Origin: Haplomitrium mnioides
Lineage: Eukaryota > Marchantiophyta > Haplomitriopsida > Calobryales
Length of the DNA: 24,420 nucleotides
Direction: 5' to 3'
NCBI GenBank assembly: GCA_049999725.1
Contig: JBNGIS010021653.1
Location: forward strand, 1-24,420
Made by a program: the position numbers and the translations under genes. Positions 1-9,668 of this stretch are shown piece by piece (the first letter of the stretch is position 1; each line of letters begins with the position of its first letter). The notes below the pieces were generated by a model. That model was not told the DNA's origin and ran no database searches. It was given only the letters and a program-made list of their open reading frames with translations.

Positions 1-149
1 TACAAACAAAAGATAGATAACTAAATGAATTTAATGAAACAATTATTCAACTATACAAACAAAAGATAGATAACTAAATGAATTTATTGAAATAATTATT
101 CAACTATACAAACAAAAGATAGATAACTAAATGAATTTAATGAAATAAT
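1..149. repeat. 53-bp tandem repeat, about 2.8 copies
   Basis: Copies begin at 1, 54 and 107, each opening with TACAAACAAAAGATAGATAA. Copies one and two differ by a few bases and the third breaks off near 149. The array may continue left of the window. AT-rich, no coding potential. Confidence 0.95.
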
Positions 150-230
150 CAATAGAGTGAGTATACATGACAACTTTGAATCTCTATGACAATTTTATTG
201 CCCATCTCAATAAACAAGAAAGTAATGTTG

Positions 231-302
231 TTGAATTATTGTACTAAAATAATGATATAATTGACATTGAATTATTGCACTAAAATAATGATATAATTGA
301 CA
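231..302. repeat. 36-bp tandem duplication
   Basis: Two adjacent 36-bp units (231-266 and 267-302), both starting TTGAATTATTG, differ by one substitution (GTACT versus GCACT). Such near-identity suggests a recent slippage duplication. Confidence 0.93.
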
Positions 303-530
303 TTAAAAATTCCTCTAGGTTGGGCTTGGGTTCCCACAACAATACAACTAAGTGCCCACTTCTACGTTCCATTTAGTCAAAGTTTGGGATTCTTTGTGGT
401 GGGAGGGGCCTTTAAAGTGCTAGCTTCCCCTTATGCAACTTATTAGAATCGCTTGCTACAATTCAAGCATGAATACCACTTTATTGCACTTGTTTGCCAG
501 GGTGACTGGAGGGATTACACACTATAGAGA
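303..530. other. Unassigned flank left of the retrotransposon
   Basis: Single-copy-looking sequence between the short tandem repeats and the left LTR. No coding region, RNA gene or repeat was recognised. The last bases before the LTR (ending ATAGAGA) do not give an exact 5-bp target-site duplication with the right flank, which begins AATAG. Confidence 0.5.
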
Positions 531-1140
531 TGGCTATAATTAACAATTCAATCTCTCCTGCCACCCTCACCCATACATTCCCTCTCTACCTCTCTACCTC
601 TCTCTGCCAACAACCAAAAGAAAACAAGGCACATTGCCCTTACTGCAGCTCTGGACTCCTCTTCAGTTCAGATGGGTCTTCTGGCCACCAGGGAGAGCAC
701 TACTGCTGATGCCTGACCAGCTCTCCTCCAGGCTCCACACCTATAGTCATGCACAACCTCACTCACACCCACACACTCAACAATTGAAAATTTTCACCTC
801 CATTGTCTAGAGTGCTTCAATTGTTACTCCCCAGCTAGAGAGATGGCACTCTCCGCTACCAGCCACGCACACCACCCTTGTCGCCCCTCTTGATGCACAC
901 TCCCCTTCCAGAGAACCGCTGCCTCACAGGCTGGCTTGTAGCAAACAAGGAACCAAACCTTCCTGCAGAATTCAGACTTGCATCCCACTGGAATGTTGTA
1001 CTTAAGATGAGCTAGCCCTCTGTGGCAAGCAGGGGGGATCTCCACACCTTGTTGATTGCAGAATTCAGTCCCACTGCAGCTCTCTCGAGGGTCTTGAGTC
1101 AAGCATTGCTTACCCTCATGGTCTGTGGATCCAAGCAGCT

Positions 1141-1278
1141 AAAGAAGTGAAACTTCACCTCAAGTCTCCATGTTGCATAGCTGAGTCCACCTCCAATGGA
1201 GCCTCTTGTAAAGAAGTGCAACTGCACCTCAAGTCTCTCTGTTGCATAGGTGAGTCCACCTCCAATGGAGCCTCCTGC
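1141..1278. repeat. 69-bp tandem duplication
   Basis: Units 1141-1209 and 1210-1278 both start AAAGAAGTG and contain GAGTCCACCTCCAATGGAGC. They differ by several substitutions. The copy lies in the left-LTR-only segment. Confidence 0.92.
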
Positions 1279-1409
1279 TCTCACTAAGTCCACCTCACTA
1301 GTCTAAGTCACCTCCGTCGATGCAACCCATGCTTTCTATTGAATGCGCTCCTCAACTCCCTTGGCTATAGCTCCTCCTTGCTGCTCTCAAAATTGTGAGC
1401 CAACCCCCT

Positions 1410-1423
1410 CCCCCCCCCCCCCC
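1410..1423. repeat. Poly(C) homopolymer, 14 bases
   Basis: An uninterrupted run of 14 C follows CCCCCT. The run length may be uncertain in the assembly. Confidence 0.9.
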
Positions 1424-4400
1424 AAAACGCAATCCCCTTCTGCTTTTGCTCCTTCTCACATACGCCAATTTTCCTCGTGTCAGCTGGCAGCTGACCTGTA
1501 CATATCCAATTTGAGCATTCCCTTCATTCCTTGACTCTACCTGCAAGCCCCTCTGTCAAATTTAAAAATGGTCCAGGCAATTTCTGCACCAAGCGACTCG
1601 AATCTTCGTAGGTGAGTTGCACTTCGTGATGATCTAGAGCCGCATTTTCTTCTGCCCCTCAATTACAGAGGTCGTGCATTAAATTCGATCCTCCAACTAC
1701 CATGTCAGTTGCATACCACTATGGAGTGGCGACCAAACTCCACTGTCATATTATCCCTTCCTGGTGTCCTTTGCTAAGTATCTCCCTTGTTTTCCTTTGT
1801 TTAGTTCCCCTTCCTATTTCCCTTTGCTACTCCTTTCCCTTGTTCACTAACTTTCAAAGGCATGGCAGAACTAGCTGATTGTTGGGACTTAGCGTTGGTG
1901 GGTGTTTTTCTTTGGAGGCAGTCTCCTCACGTGCATTTTTTTTTTAATGTTTTCATTTAGATTATTTGCTTGGGGAAACCTGCCTTCCCTCCTCATGGTG
2001 CAGGTTGCTCTTCTTCTTCTTCTTTTGTTCTTGTTGGGGATAAGTGCTTGTGCGGGCCTTGCACGTTTTGATTTTCCTTTGCTTGAAGCTGGCTTGTGCA
2101 GGCTACGGATGGATGTCAAGGTAGTTGCATGTTGCTCCTTCACTAAGTCAAGCGTTGTTTGTTGCGACGGGGTTCTTGACTTTGTTTGGGTGTTTAGGGA
2201 TTTTCTTCGTCCTTTTGTTGGTTCATCCTGTTGCCCCCACAAAACTGCCTCTCCTTCCTCCTTTGGGAGCTTTTGATGTTTCTACCATGGCTTTGGCGTG
2301 GTCTCGATCTTGTTCTGGTTGCCTTGTTGTAGGTAAAGAAGGAGCCTGCCCTTGCGCTTTCATTCGTTTTTTGCTTCTGGCTTTGGTTTGCTCTTCCTTT
2401 TTCTACTTCTGCTCTTTTCTCTTGTAGCCATTTGCTTCAGTCCGAATCAAGTCCATCCTTGGGGCCTCTTGGATGTTCCTGTGGCGACTTCCTTTAGCGC
2501 TCTTGTTGGTGGTGTCTGGTTGTTTTGGCTGTTGCCTTGCCAATGCCCCTTGCACCTTCTGACCTCTTTCATCCTCCGCTGATTGCTGGGTGTGGGCTGA
2601 CATCAGTGCTTTATCAATGCACGGCGCAGTTCTCGTCTTGACCCTATGTTCTTTTGTGGGTGAAGGAGGAGCATGCTTGCCCTCCGTGGTGATTCCTCTC
2701 TCCCCTGCTCTTGAGACTTCTTCCCATTTCTGCTCTGTGCTGTCCCTTGCTCCTCTTTGCCTTTCGCGAGTTACCCTTGACCCCTTGGCGCGGATCTGGC
2801 CGGTGTGGTTTTGACCTCCTCGTGGCCTCCTTGGTCACCCGACTCTGTTTCTTGGAGCCAACTTGTTTGCAACCTTCTCATTCATACGTCGCCACCTCCA
2901 TTAGTTGCATTTGCCTTTGGGTGTTTCTGGCAATGGCACCCTTTCCCTGTTGATGCACAAGGTGTTGGATCAAAAAAGCTGTCTCCTCCTCTTCTAGTTC
3001 TTTTGTCCCCTATTTGCTTTGGAGGTTCATTCCTTTTCCAGGGGTTGCATCCTTGTCTGGGCAGGCATCTCAACTTCTCCATGGTCTTTACTTCATTTGG
3101 TTTCTACTTCTCTTTCTTTGGCGGTAAGGGTGTGCTCAGCTAGTCCGGGTTTCCTTTGCTTTGCAAGTTCTTCAAGCCGGCCTCAAGGGCCTATTCGCCC
3201 TTTGTCATTGCCCAAGATGGCTGATGGTCTTTAGGCATAGAGTGCTCATCTTGCTTTTTGGCTGGACGAATGTTCACTTGGCGTTTGGCCTTAGATTTGT
3301 CTTGGAAACTGGTCGATTTTCCTTCTGCACTTTGTTGTTATTTCCAGGCAATGCTTGTGATGTAGGGATAAGCTCTTTGGGAAGGCCAAGGTTTGTTTTC
3401 TATGGTTGACAGGTTGATCTTTGCTCCATGAGGCTATTCCAGGTCAAGGCTTCCATTTGCAAGTATGGTGGCGTTTTCCCCTATTCCATTGGTCGATTCT
3501 GTACACCACATCAAAGCTACTATCAAGGGTCCTCGATTTGTTTTGTTTCATCTACTTGCATGTGCTGACCCTCCTATTTTTCTTGTACAGGTCTGCCTTC
3601 GGGTGAGTGTGGGTGCTTCCCATGCTTCGACCCCTCCTTCCTTCCTGGTCAAAAATTTCCTTGCAACTCGATTGGTGATCCAGTCCCTTCCGGTTCTGAA
3701 GTCCTCGTGGTGGTGTACCTGTGCAAGTTTCCACTCTAGCGATGCTGCTTGGCTTTGCTTCTGTGTTTCCAATGCCCTGGTTTCCCTTGCCAAAGCTTGG
3801 AATTTGGCTGTCGGCGGCGACTCTCTGGTCTGACCTGCTATTGCTTCCAGTGACCCTTTGTCAATATTCATACTTGCTTAATAAAGGGCCCCAATTCATC
3901 CCAACCTCTTTTTTCCCCACTTCTTATTAGAACCTCTAGGAGATCCTCCCTTCGCAGTCTTATAAGGCTAATGAAAAGAATTTAGAAGGAAGAAAAAATA
4001 AAGGAATTTAGAAGGAAGGAACAATGAAAGGCGAAAACCCAAAGCAAGGGAAAAAGAGAGCAGAGGGAAAAGAAAAAGTGTTGCTTGGGTAGGAAAAACA
4101 ACAACGGTTGCTGGGGGAGGGATCAAGGGAGGAAATCAAGAAAAACACGGCAACAAGAAAAATGAGAAAGGAAGAAGGGCTGAAGGAATCAACCATGATA
4201 GACAAAATTGAAAAAGCAAGCAAAGAAAACTAAGGGTGGTGGGAGTCGACAAAATCACAAACCACGCTTTCTCCTGCTTTGTTTCTTCCCCCTCCAAGGA
4301 AGGATGTCCGCCAAAACGGCAATTGTCACTACTTCAGCGGACAGTCCTCCCATAGTCGCCGTTGCTTGCGCCGTCACTGTCACCCTATCTGCTGTATTGC

Positions 4401-4760
4401 CGCTTAACCCCCTCCATCGCCGTCGTCGTCGCTTGCTTCTCTCCTTTGTTTCTTCCTATTCTTTTCATTCTTAAACAATTAAACTTTCTTAAAAAAAAAA
4501 ACCTTTTCATATGTTTAATTTTCATCACAGGTCTATTACAATTTTTTCATGATCCCTCTTGTCCATGCTCCACCCTATTGATGTTCTCCTCAATCAATCA
4601 TCATATGTCCCCTTCCGCTCCACTTGCAACTTTCTAAACTCCCATGGGGGCGTTTTGTCTATGTGGTGCCTGAGAATGCTGCCTGATTGCCTCCAAGATC
4701 TCTTGTTCTTGTGCCTTGCTCCACCTTGAGTCACATCCTTAGCGTCACTCCTCGTGTCCC

Positions 4761-4938
4761 CTCTGCTATCTTCCATTGATCGTAAGATGAAGCCTAAGAC
4801 CTATCAATTCAACTCTGCAATGGAAAAATCAACGCACATACCCAAAAATCTCTGCTATCTTCCATTAATCGTAAGATGAAGCCTAAGACCTATCAATTCA
4901 ACTCTGCAATGGAAAAATCAACGCACATACCCAAAAAT
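4761..4938. repeat. 89-bp tandem duplication near the end of the left LTR
   Basis: Units 4761-4849 and 4850-4938 begin CTCTGCTATCTTCCATT and end CACATACCCAAAAAT, and are nearly identical. The right LTR carries only one copy (around 12430-12515), so the duplication arose after insertion. Confidence 0.93.
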
Positions 4939-4970
4939 TTTCAAAATTTTGACGCAACCAGCTGACATAA

Positions 4971-4981
4971 CTTCCCTTTCA
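4971..4981 (-). other. Polypurine tract next to the 3' LTR
   Basis: The minus strand reads TTGAAAGGGAAGTTA directly before TGTCAGC, the first bases of the 3' LTR. A purine-rich tract here is where second-strand DNA synthesis is primed in LTR retrotransposons. Its position supports both the minus orientation and the LTR edge at 4967. Confidence 0.65.
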
Positions 4982-5334
4982 AGGTTGGCGTGCTCCCGCG
5001 ACACTAGCTCCCTTTACACTATCATCTAGGCTGCACGGTTGAGAACAGCCTTGTGTCGTTGCTGTCCCTTGGCTTGCTCTTACTTACGGTCGGTGGCTGC
5101 CTTCAGATTGTGGTGACTTGCTCCTCCTTGGTTGTTGACCACCTCACTCCTGCTGCTGAAATTGATTGCCAAAAAACAAATGCACAATACATGGCAATCA
5201 ACCAACCCTACCAAAATTGGTAAAGTTTCCCTCCTTGCAAGCTTGGTCAACTTCCCTGACCAGGGCTGATCCTCCTCTCACCTTGCTGCCATGTTGGCTC
5301 AGGTGGCTCTTCATTCTGCCCTTGCTCCTAATGG

Positions 5335-6491
5335 TAGAAATACTTTTTTAGCCTATCATAGTGAACCCGGTTGTTGATTTCATCCCTCTACAGAGTTGTC
5401 AGTTGCACCAACCCATTGCTGTGTAGCTGCTGTAGAACATAGAGTCCCATCTACTGTGTGTGCAGCTTCCCTGGAAAATGGACGAAACGACTGTCATACA
5501 GTAAAACCAGATCACCTTCTTGGAGATGTTGAGGCCGAAGTTACCGGTAGTGTTGGGCCTTGCTCAGCTGTTGTTGGTGCTTCATCCGGTCCTCCACTTC
5601 CAGCCATGTCTCCTCTAGCTGTTCCACCTGCTCCATGCGCTCTTCTCTGCTTTGATGCTCTCCCCTCCATTGTGTGATCAGTATTCGTTCGGTAGGCACG
5701 TCAAACTCTACTAGTAACAACGCATGATGCCCGAACACCAAGTTGTACGGGCTATGCCCTATAGTAGTCTTATGTGCCTAGTTGTAACCGTACACTGCAG
5801 TCAACAACTTTTGATCCCAGTCAATCTTGTTGGCTTCCACTGAATAGTTCACAATTTTACCGATGATGCAATTTGCCCTCTTAGTCAACCCATTTGCCTT
5901 GGGGTGGTAAGCGGTTGTCTTCTTGTGCTTGACCAGGTAGCGCCCTATGAGCTCCTTGATTATTGCATTCAAGAAATGCGTGCCCTGGTCAATGACTAAC
6001 TCCAAATGAGCCCCAAAGCATGTGAAGATTTTCTCATACATGAACCTTGCCACCGTTGATGCATCATCCTTGCGCGTGGCTTGCGCCTCTACCTACCTAG
6101 TGGCATAATCGGTGGACAGAAAGACATACCTGTTGCCTCTACGCTTGGTGGAGGAGATGGGCCCGAGGAAGTCAATTCCCCACTTCTCAAAGGGTGCCAG
6201 TGCCAAGATGGGTATCAGGGGGTGGTGGGCAGATAGTGCTGGTCGGCTAGTCCTTTGGTAGGTGTCGCACCTCCTCACAAAGAAATGGGTATCTCAATGC
6301 AGCATTGGCCGCCAGTACTTGGTTGTCAATATCTTTGTGATGGTGGTCTCTGTGGCAAAATGCCCCCCTTCTGAGTCTTCATGCATGGCTCTCATCATGA
6401 TAATGGCCTGGTTACATTTCAAAAACACTTGCGCACATGTCCGTTGGGGCAAGCTCAGTGGAGTACCCCCTTGATCATCATGTAGGGTCAC
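5335..6491 (-). pseudogene. gypsy integrase remnant
   Basis: Minus-strand reading yields an integrase in pieces. First comes the HHCC zinc-binding region (GGHFATETTITKI, then RRCDTYQR). The catalytic core follows (KWGIDFLGPISS, LVIDQGTHFLNA, AYHPKANGLTKRAN), then a C-terminal part (LLYDSRFVHFPGKL) reaching about 5335. In the family this enzyme inserts the cDNA into the host genome. Key residues are damaged: the last zinc-binding Cys is Tyr (CDTY), and the catalytic Glu of D,D-35-E is Lys (NGLTKRAN). There are also several in-frame stops, for example between the zinc finger and the core and after DYATR. No chromodomain follows. It cannot be functional. Confidence 0.9.
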
Positions 6492-6649
6492 ACCCTTCTG
6501 AGAAACACTACGGCTGCCTGTAGGGAGCAGCCCCTATGGATCTGTTTGGTGAGGAGGAATTGGATGATTTCCTCATAATTTGTAGGTCGTCCCTCCCAAA
6601 TGTGCAACAACGCTTCGTCCGAAAAGTTATCATCCACTGCTTGGCCCCC

Positions 6650-7260
6650 CTCTGCCTTGACCTATCAAGAGAAAAAGTCTACATTACCATGTTACCTTGC
6701 TAGACGTACCTTGATCTCATAATCGAATTCTTACAGCAACAACATCCACTTGACTGCCCTCCCCATGAGATCCAGCTTATTGACCATGTACCGAATGGCA
6801 TCATGGTCAGTGTGGAAGGTCACCTTATAGTGCAATAGATAATGTCTGAATTTTTTCAGGGAGTAGATGATGCCCAATACCTGCATATCTGTAGCCTAGT
6901 AGTTCCTTTTTGCACATGTCAGGAGTCAGCTAGCATAGTAGATGGGATGGTCTTTCCCTTGTTCATCTAGCTGGCTCAAGACTGCCCTTATGCAAAAACC
7001 TGAGACATCCACCATAACATGGAATTCCTTGGTCCAATCAGGTGGCAGCAACACTAAGGCACACGTCACTAGTCTCTTGAGCTCAATGAAGCTAGCCAAC
7101 TGGTTTTCTGTGGGCTGGAAGTTGGTGCCTTCCTTTACCATCTTTGTCAAGGGCCAAGTGACAAGTGCGACTTGTGGAATGATTTGCTGATAACACTCCA
7201 TGCAGCACAGGAAACCCGGTACCTCCTTCAGGTTGCTAGGAAACGACACCCCCACCTAAG
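6650..7260 (-). pseudogene. gypsy RNase H remnant and RT C-terminus
   Basis: The minus strand carries the RT-RNase H connection (KEVPGFLCCMECYQQIIPQ, WPLTKMVKEG) and the start of RNase H (WTKEFHVMVDVSGFCIRAVL, GKDHPIYYAS). After a stop and a frame change the domain continues with LGIIYSLKKFRHYLL and TDHDAIRYMVNKLDLMG. In the family this domain removes the RNA template during reverse transcription. Stops (for example after IYYAS and in the LLL.EFDYEI stretch) and a frameshift near 6890 make it a dead copy. Confidence 0.88.
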
Positions 7261-7289
7261 CCTTAACTTTCTTCCGATCCACTTCGATG

Positions 7290-7900
7290 CCCCTTGCAGA
7301 CACTCAGTGCCCTAACAGTATTCCTTTCACCACAAAGAAGCATCTGCCTAGATGTAGCTTGAGTCCAATGTCTCGGCTTCGCTGGAACGTGAGGCATAGG
7401 TTCTTTGCATGGTCCCCTACCTTACCATAGAGTACAAAATTGTCGATGAAAATCTTGAGGAACTTGCATAGGTAATCATGGAATAGGTTTATCATTAGTC
7501 GCTGGAAAGTGCCAAGAGCATTGCATAGCTCAAATGGCATTCGTCGAGAGGCGAATACCCCCCCCCCCCCCCCCCCCCCCCCCGCAATTCTGTTGTAAAG
7601 GGTTTTGAGCTGGTCCTCTTGGTGAATCCAGACCTGATTATACCTTGAGTAACCATTCATGAAACTATACACTTCTTGTCCCGCTACCAAGTCCAACACT
7701 CCATCTGTGAAGGGGATAGTGGTCTTTCTTGGTTGCTTGGTTAAACCTCTTGTAATCTTGGTAGACTCTGATCTTTGGCTTCCCATCCAGCCTTGGTTTT
7801 TTGGGCACAATGACCATTGGGGATACCCAGTCGTTGTTGAGGACTGGATAGATGAATCCTACTTCTAGCAATCTATCCACCTCCTCCTTAACCATTAAAA
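7290..7900 (-). pseudogene. gypsy reverse transcriptase remnant
   Basis: Motifs run in order on the minus strand. The fingers come first: EVDRLLEVGFIYPV, WVSPMVIVPKK, KIRVYQDYKRFNQ. After a frameshift near 7730 come the palm motif SFMNGYSRYNQ, MPFELCNALGTFQRLM, and the catalytic box read as IFIDNF. The second Asp of the usual (F/Y)xDD box is Asn, which would abolish polymerisation. A 26-base poly(C) run (7558-7583) replaces codons just before the RRMPF motif, giving a glycine string. The family enzyme copies the element's RNA into DNA; this copy cannot. Confidence 0.92.
7558..7583. repeat. 26-base poly(C) run inside the RT relic
   Basis: An uninterrupted run of 26 C on the plus strand (G on the coding strand) sits between conserved RT motifs. 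It is a homopolymer expansion or replacement. Its true length may be uncertain. Confidence 0.92.
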
Positions 7901-7953
7901 AAAGCTTGGGGGTTCAGCCGATATTGTTTCTGCCGTATGGGTGTTGCCGAAGG

Positions 7954-8385
7954 CTACAAGTCAATGCGATGCTCTCCGAACTCCCTTGGCACTCCCTGCA
8001 GATTTGGGTGATACCAGGCAAACACATCCTGGTAGTTGCTGAACACCCGTGTCAAGGCCTTCTCTTCTCTAGGGTTGAGACCAACCCCCAGCTGGAAAAA
8101 CTTCCCATCCATCAACTCCACTATTCGGTACTGCTTAGGGTTGAGAGCTGCAGATTCCATCAGTCGGGCGGCCCTTGTGGTGGCTGCTCCATTTTCCTCT
8201 GGCTCTCCATTGTTTTGTTCAGCCGGGGGAGGGGCACCCATGACGTCTACCCATTCACCTTTTGTGGTAAGTTCCCCTTTTGCGGTCTGGGCTGTTAGGT
8301 GGTACACATGCACCTTGAAGGCCGGTCTATCTGTATCCATTCCACCCAATAGAACTCCCTTCGTGATCTGCTCCAGGCATCTCAC
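7954..8385 (-). pseudogene. gypsy pol linker between protease and RT
   Basis: An open minus-strand stretch encodes the spacer upstream of the RT fingers. It includes NPKQYRIVELMDGKFFQLG, NPREEKALTRVFSNYQDVFA and WYHPNLQGVPREF. The last two resemble the conserved 'F.....VFAW....M.GI' lead-in to plant gypsy RT. It joins the protease remnant across an in-frame stop just above 8385 and the RT across a short gap near 7900-7950. Confidence 0.75.
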
Positions 8386-8469
8386 CTAGTAAGTCCCCTC
8401 ATGGTTTGAGTTGTCTTCCAAGCTCCAATCCGTATCATAGTCTTGGCCTGCACTGGTCTCCCCTATGTG

Positions 8470-8860
8470 TGGCGGCTGCCTGTAGTGCAGCACTGTCTTG
8501 GGCTGCCCAAACCTCAGAGTTCGGGTCCCCCAATCATGGGTCACCTTGGCCCCATAGAGTCAGGGTCTGCCAATCAGGGCCGAGAAGGGTGAGGTATTGC
8601 CCGGCAGCATTACCAGGTAATTCAAACCAAAATCCACTCCTATGCAAGTAGGGATGTTCGTCTATGCTCCCAAGGGCTTCACCTTGGACCTATTAGCCAG
8701 CCTCATTATGCAAGCAGTGGCTTTCAATGTTTTGAATCCCAATTGGTGCGCCGTCTGCTCCACCATTATGTTCATACTAACACCCCCGTCTACTGACTCC
8801 ATAGTAAAGGTGCAACCAGCGATTTAGATGTCGATCCTTGATCTTCACACAGCATCATAG
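8470..8860 (-). pseudogene. gypsy aspartic protease remnant
   Basis: The minus strand reads AGCTFTMESVDGGVSMNIMV, in which D-G-G (codons within 8782-8793) matches the active-site Asp-Gly of retroelement proteases. It continues with EQTAHQLGFKTLKATACIM and VDFGLNYLVMLPGN. In the family it cleaves the Gag-Pol polyprotein. In-frame stops occur just before the motif (DI*IAGC), in GA*TNIP and in RP*LYGA. The Ser normally next to the active-site Gly is Val. Confidence 0.75.
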
Positions 8861-9665
8861 CATTTGTTGGGTTTCCCACCTGTGGCAAGCGCTTCCTGCG
8901 CTTGGGCCCCATCAGTAAATCCCACAGTTGTCGACGGTAGAGAGGGTTGTCCTTGATCAATTGGCCCATTGTGCCCGTGACTAGACAGCTGCGCATATCT
9001 CGCTGGATGTTGTATGGTATTGGTGGCCCTGTATGGGGTTGGTCTTGCTTCTCCTGTCCCCCCTCCCCCTTCTGCAGATCCTTGAGGGTTTTTGTGGTTG
9101 CCTCCTGCGCCTCTGCTTCTTCTACCGCCTCCAACTGCCTGCGGACTTTCTCCTCTTGTCGGGGATAAAACACCTTGGGGTGATTCCTCTTGTAATCAAA
9201 GTCTTGGTCTCCGGGGGTGCAAGTCTTTTGTTTGGCCTCCTTGGTGGTCCCACTATTGTCCTTCTTATCCCGGCGAGATGTTTTCTTCTTCAATGCCCCC
9301 CTTGTTGTTACTCTGTAGCAGTCCTTTGTAGGCGGGGCCTCCCCGCTAGGAAACTCAGCGGCATGCTCCCACTCTCTTAGGACACATTGCACATTGGCGA
9401 CCGGTCCTTTGGCGGTTGGGGGCTCAGAAGCCAAAGGTAACCCTCCTTGTTTTGCTCTGCGTGGCAACGGGCAGGCCGTTGTGAGATGTCCCTCCTTCTT
9501 GCATATGGCACATAACTTTGGAGGGATCCCCCAACCTTGCTTCCTAGGTTCCGGGAAGCTAGTGAAGATATGACCAGGCTGACCGCAGTTCTAGCACACC
9601 ATGATGTGTGTGCAGTTCCCTCTGTCATCCATTGCATTTTTTGGCCGGTCCTGACTCTAGACACC
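8790..9665 (-). pseudogene. gag C-terminus with two CCHC zinc knuckles, 5'-truncated
   Basis: Reading down from 9665, the minus strand gives a Gag nucleocapsid region. The first knuckle (9555-9596) reads C-stop-N-C-G-Q-P-G-H, with Phe where the last Cys should be. The second (9471-9512) is intact: CAICKKEGHLTTAC. About 225 residues of charged linker follow, with Lys/Glu-rich stretches, leading to the protease. Nucleocapsid knuckles bind the element's RNA. The matrix and capsid parts are missing because the frame runs straight into the 5' LTR at 9668/9669. A stop within knuckle 1 probably replaces Gln. Confidence 0.85.
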
Positions 9666-9668
9666 TTG

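Larger units (their letters stand above)
644..2197. other. Segment present only in the left LTR
   Basis: The right LTR runs directly from its CATTGCCCTTAC (ending 9790) into sequence that matches this copy only from about 2198. About 1.55 kb here therefore has no counterpart. It is either an insertion in the left LTR or a deletion from the right one. It holds a 69-bp tandem duplication (1141-1278) and a poly(C) run (1410-1423). No target-site duplication, terminal repeats or coding domain were seen at its ends. Confidence 0.75.
531..4967 (-). repeat. 3' LTR (left copy) of the gypsy element
   Basis: It aligns with 9669-12556 in two blocks. Block 531-643 matches 9669-9790, and block ~2198-4967 matches ~9791-12556. 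A shared anchor, TTAATAAAGGGCCC, sits at 3878 here and 11557 in the other copy. Numerous substitutions and indels separate the two copies, so the insertion is old. This copy has a ~1.55-kb segment (644-2197) and an 89-bp tandem duplication that the other lacks. Several long open frames here (for example 1902-2276 and 3465-3833) have no recognisable domain and are pyrimidine-rich LTR sequence read by chance. Confidence 0.88.

Noticed and set aside
1902-3833. Several long plus-strand open frames in the left LTR
   Set aside because: They have no domain, their composition is pyrimidine-driven, and the matching right-LTR sequence does not keep the frames open in the same way.
9640-9668. Primer-binding site next to the 5' LTR
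   Set aside because: The minus strand after the LTR reads GCAAGGTGTCTAGAG, which does not resemble the usual tRNA-Met complement and is still in the gag reading frame.
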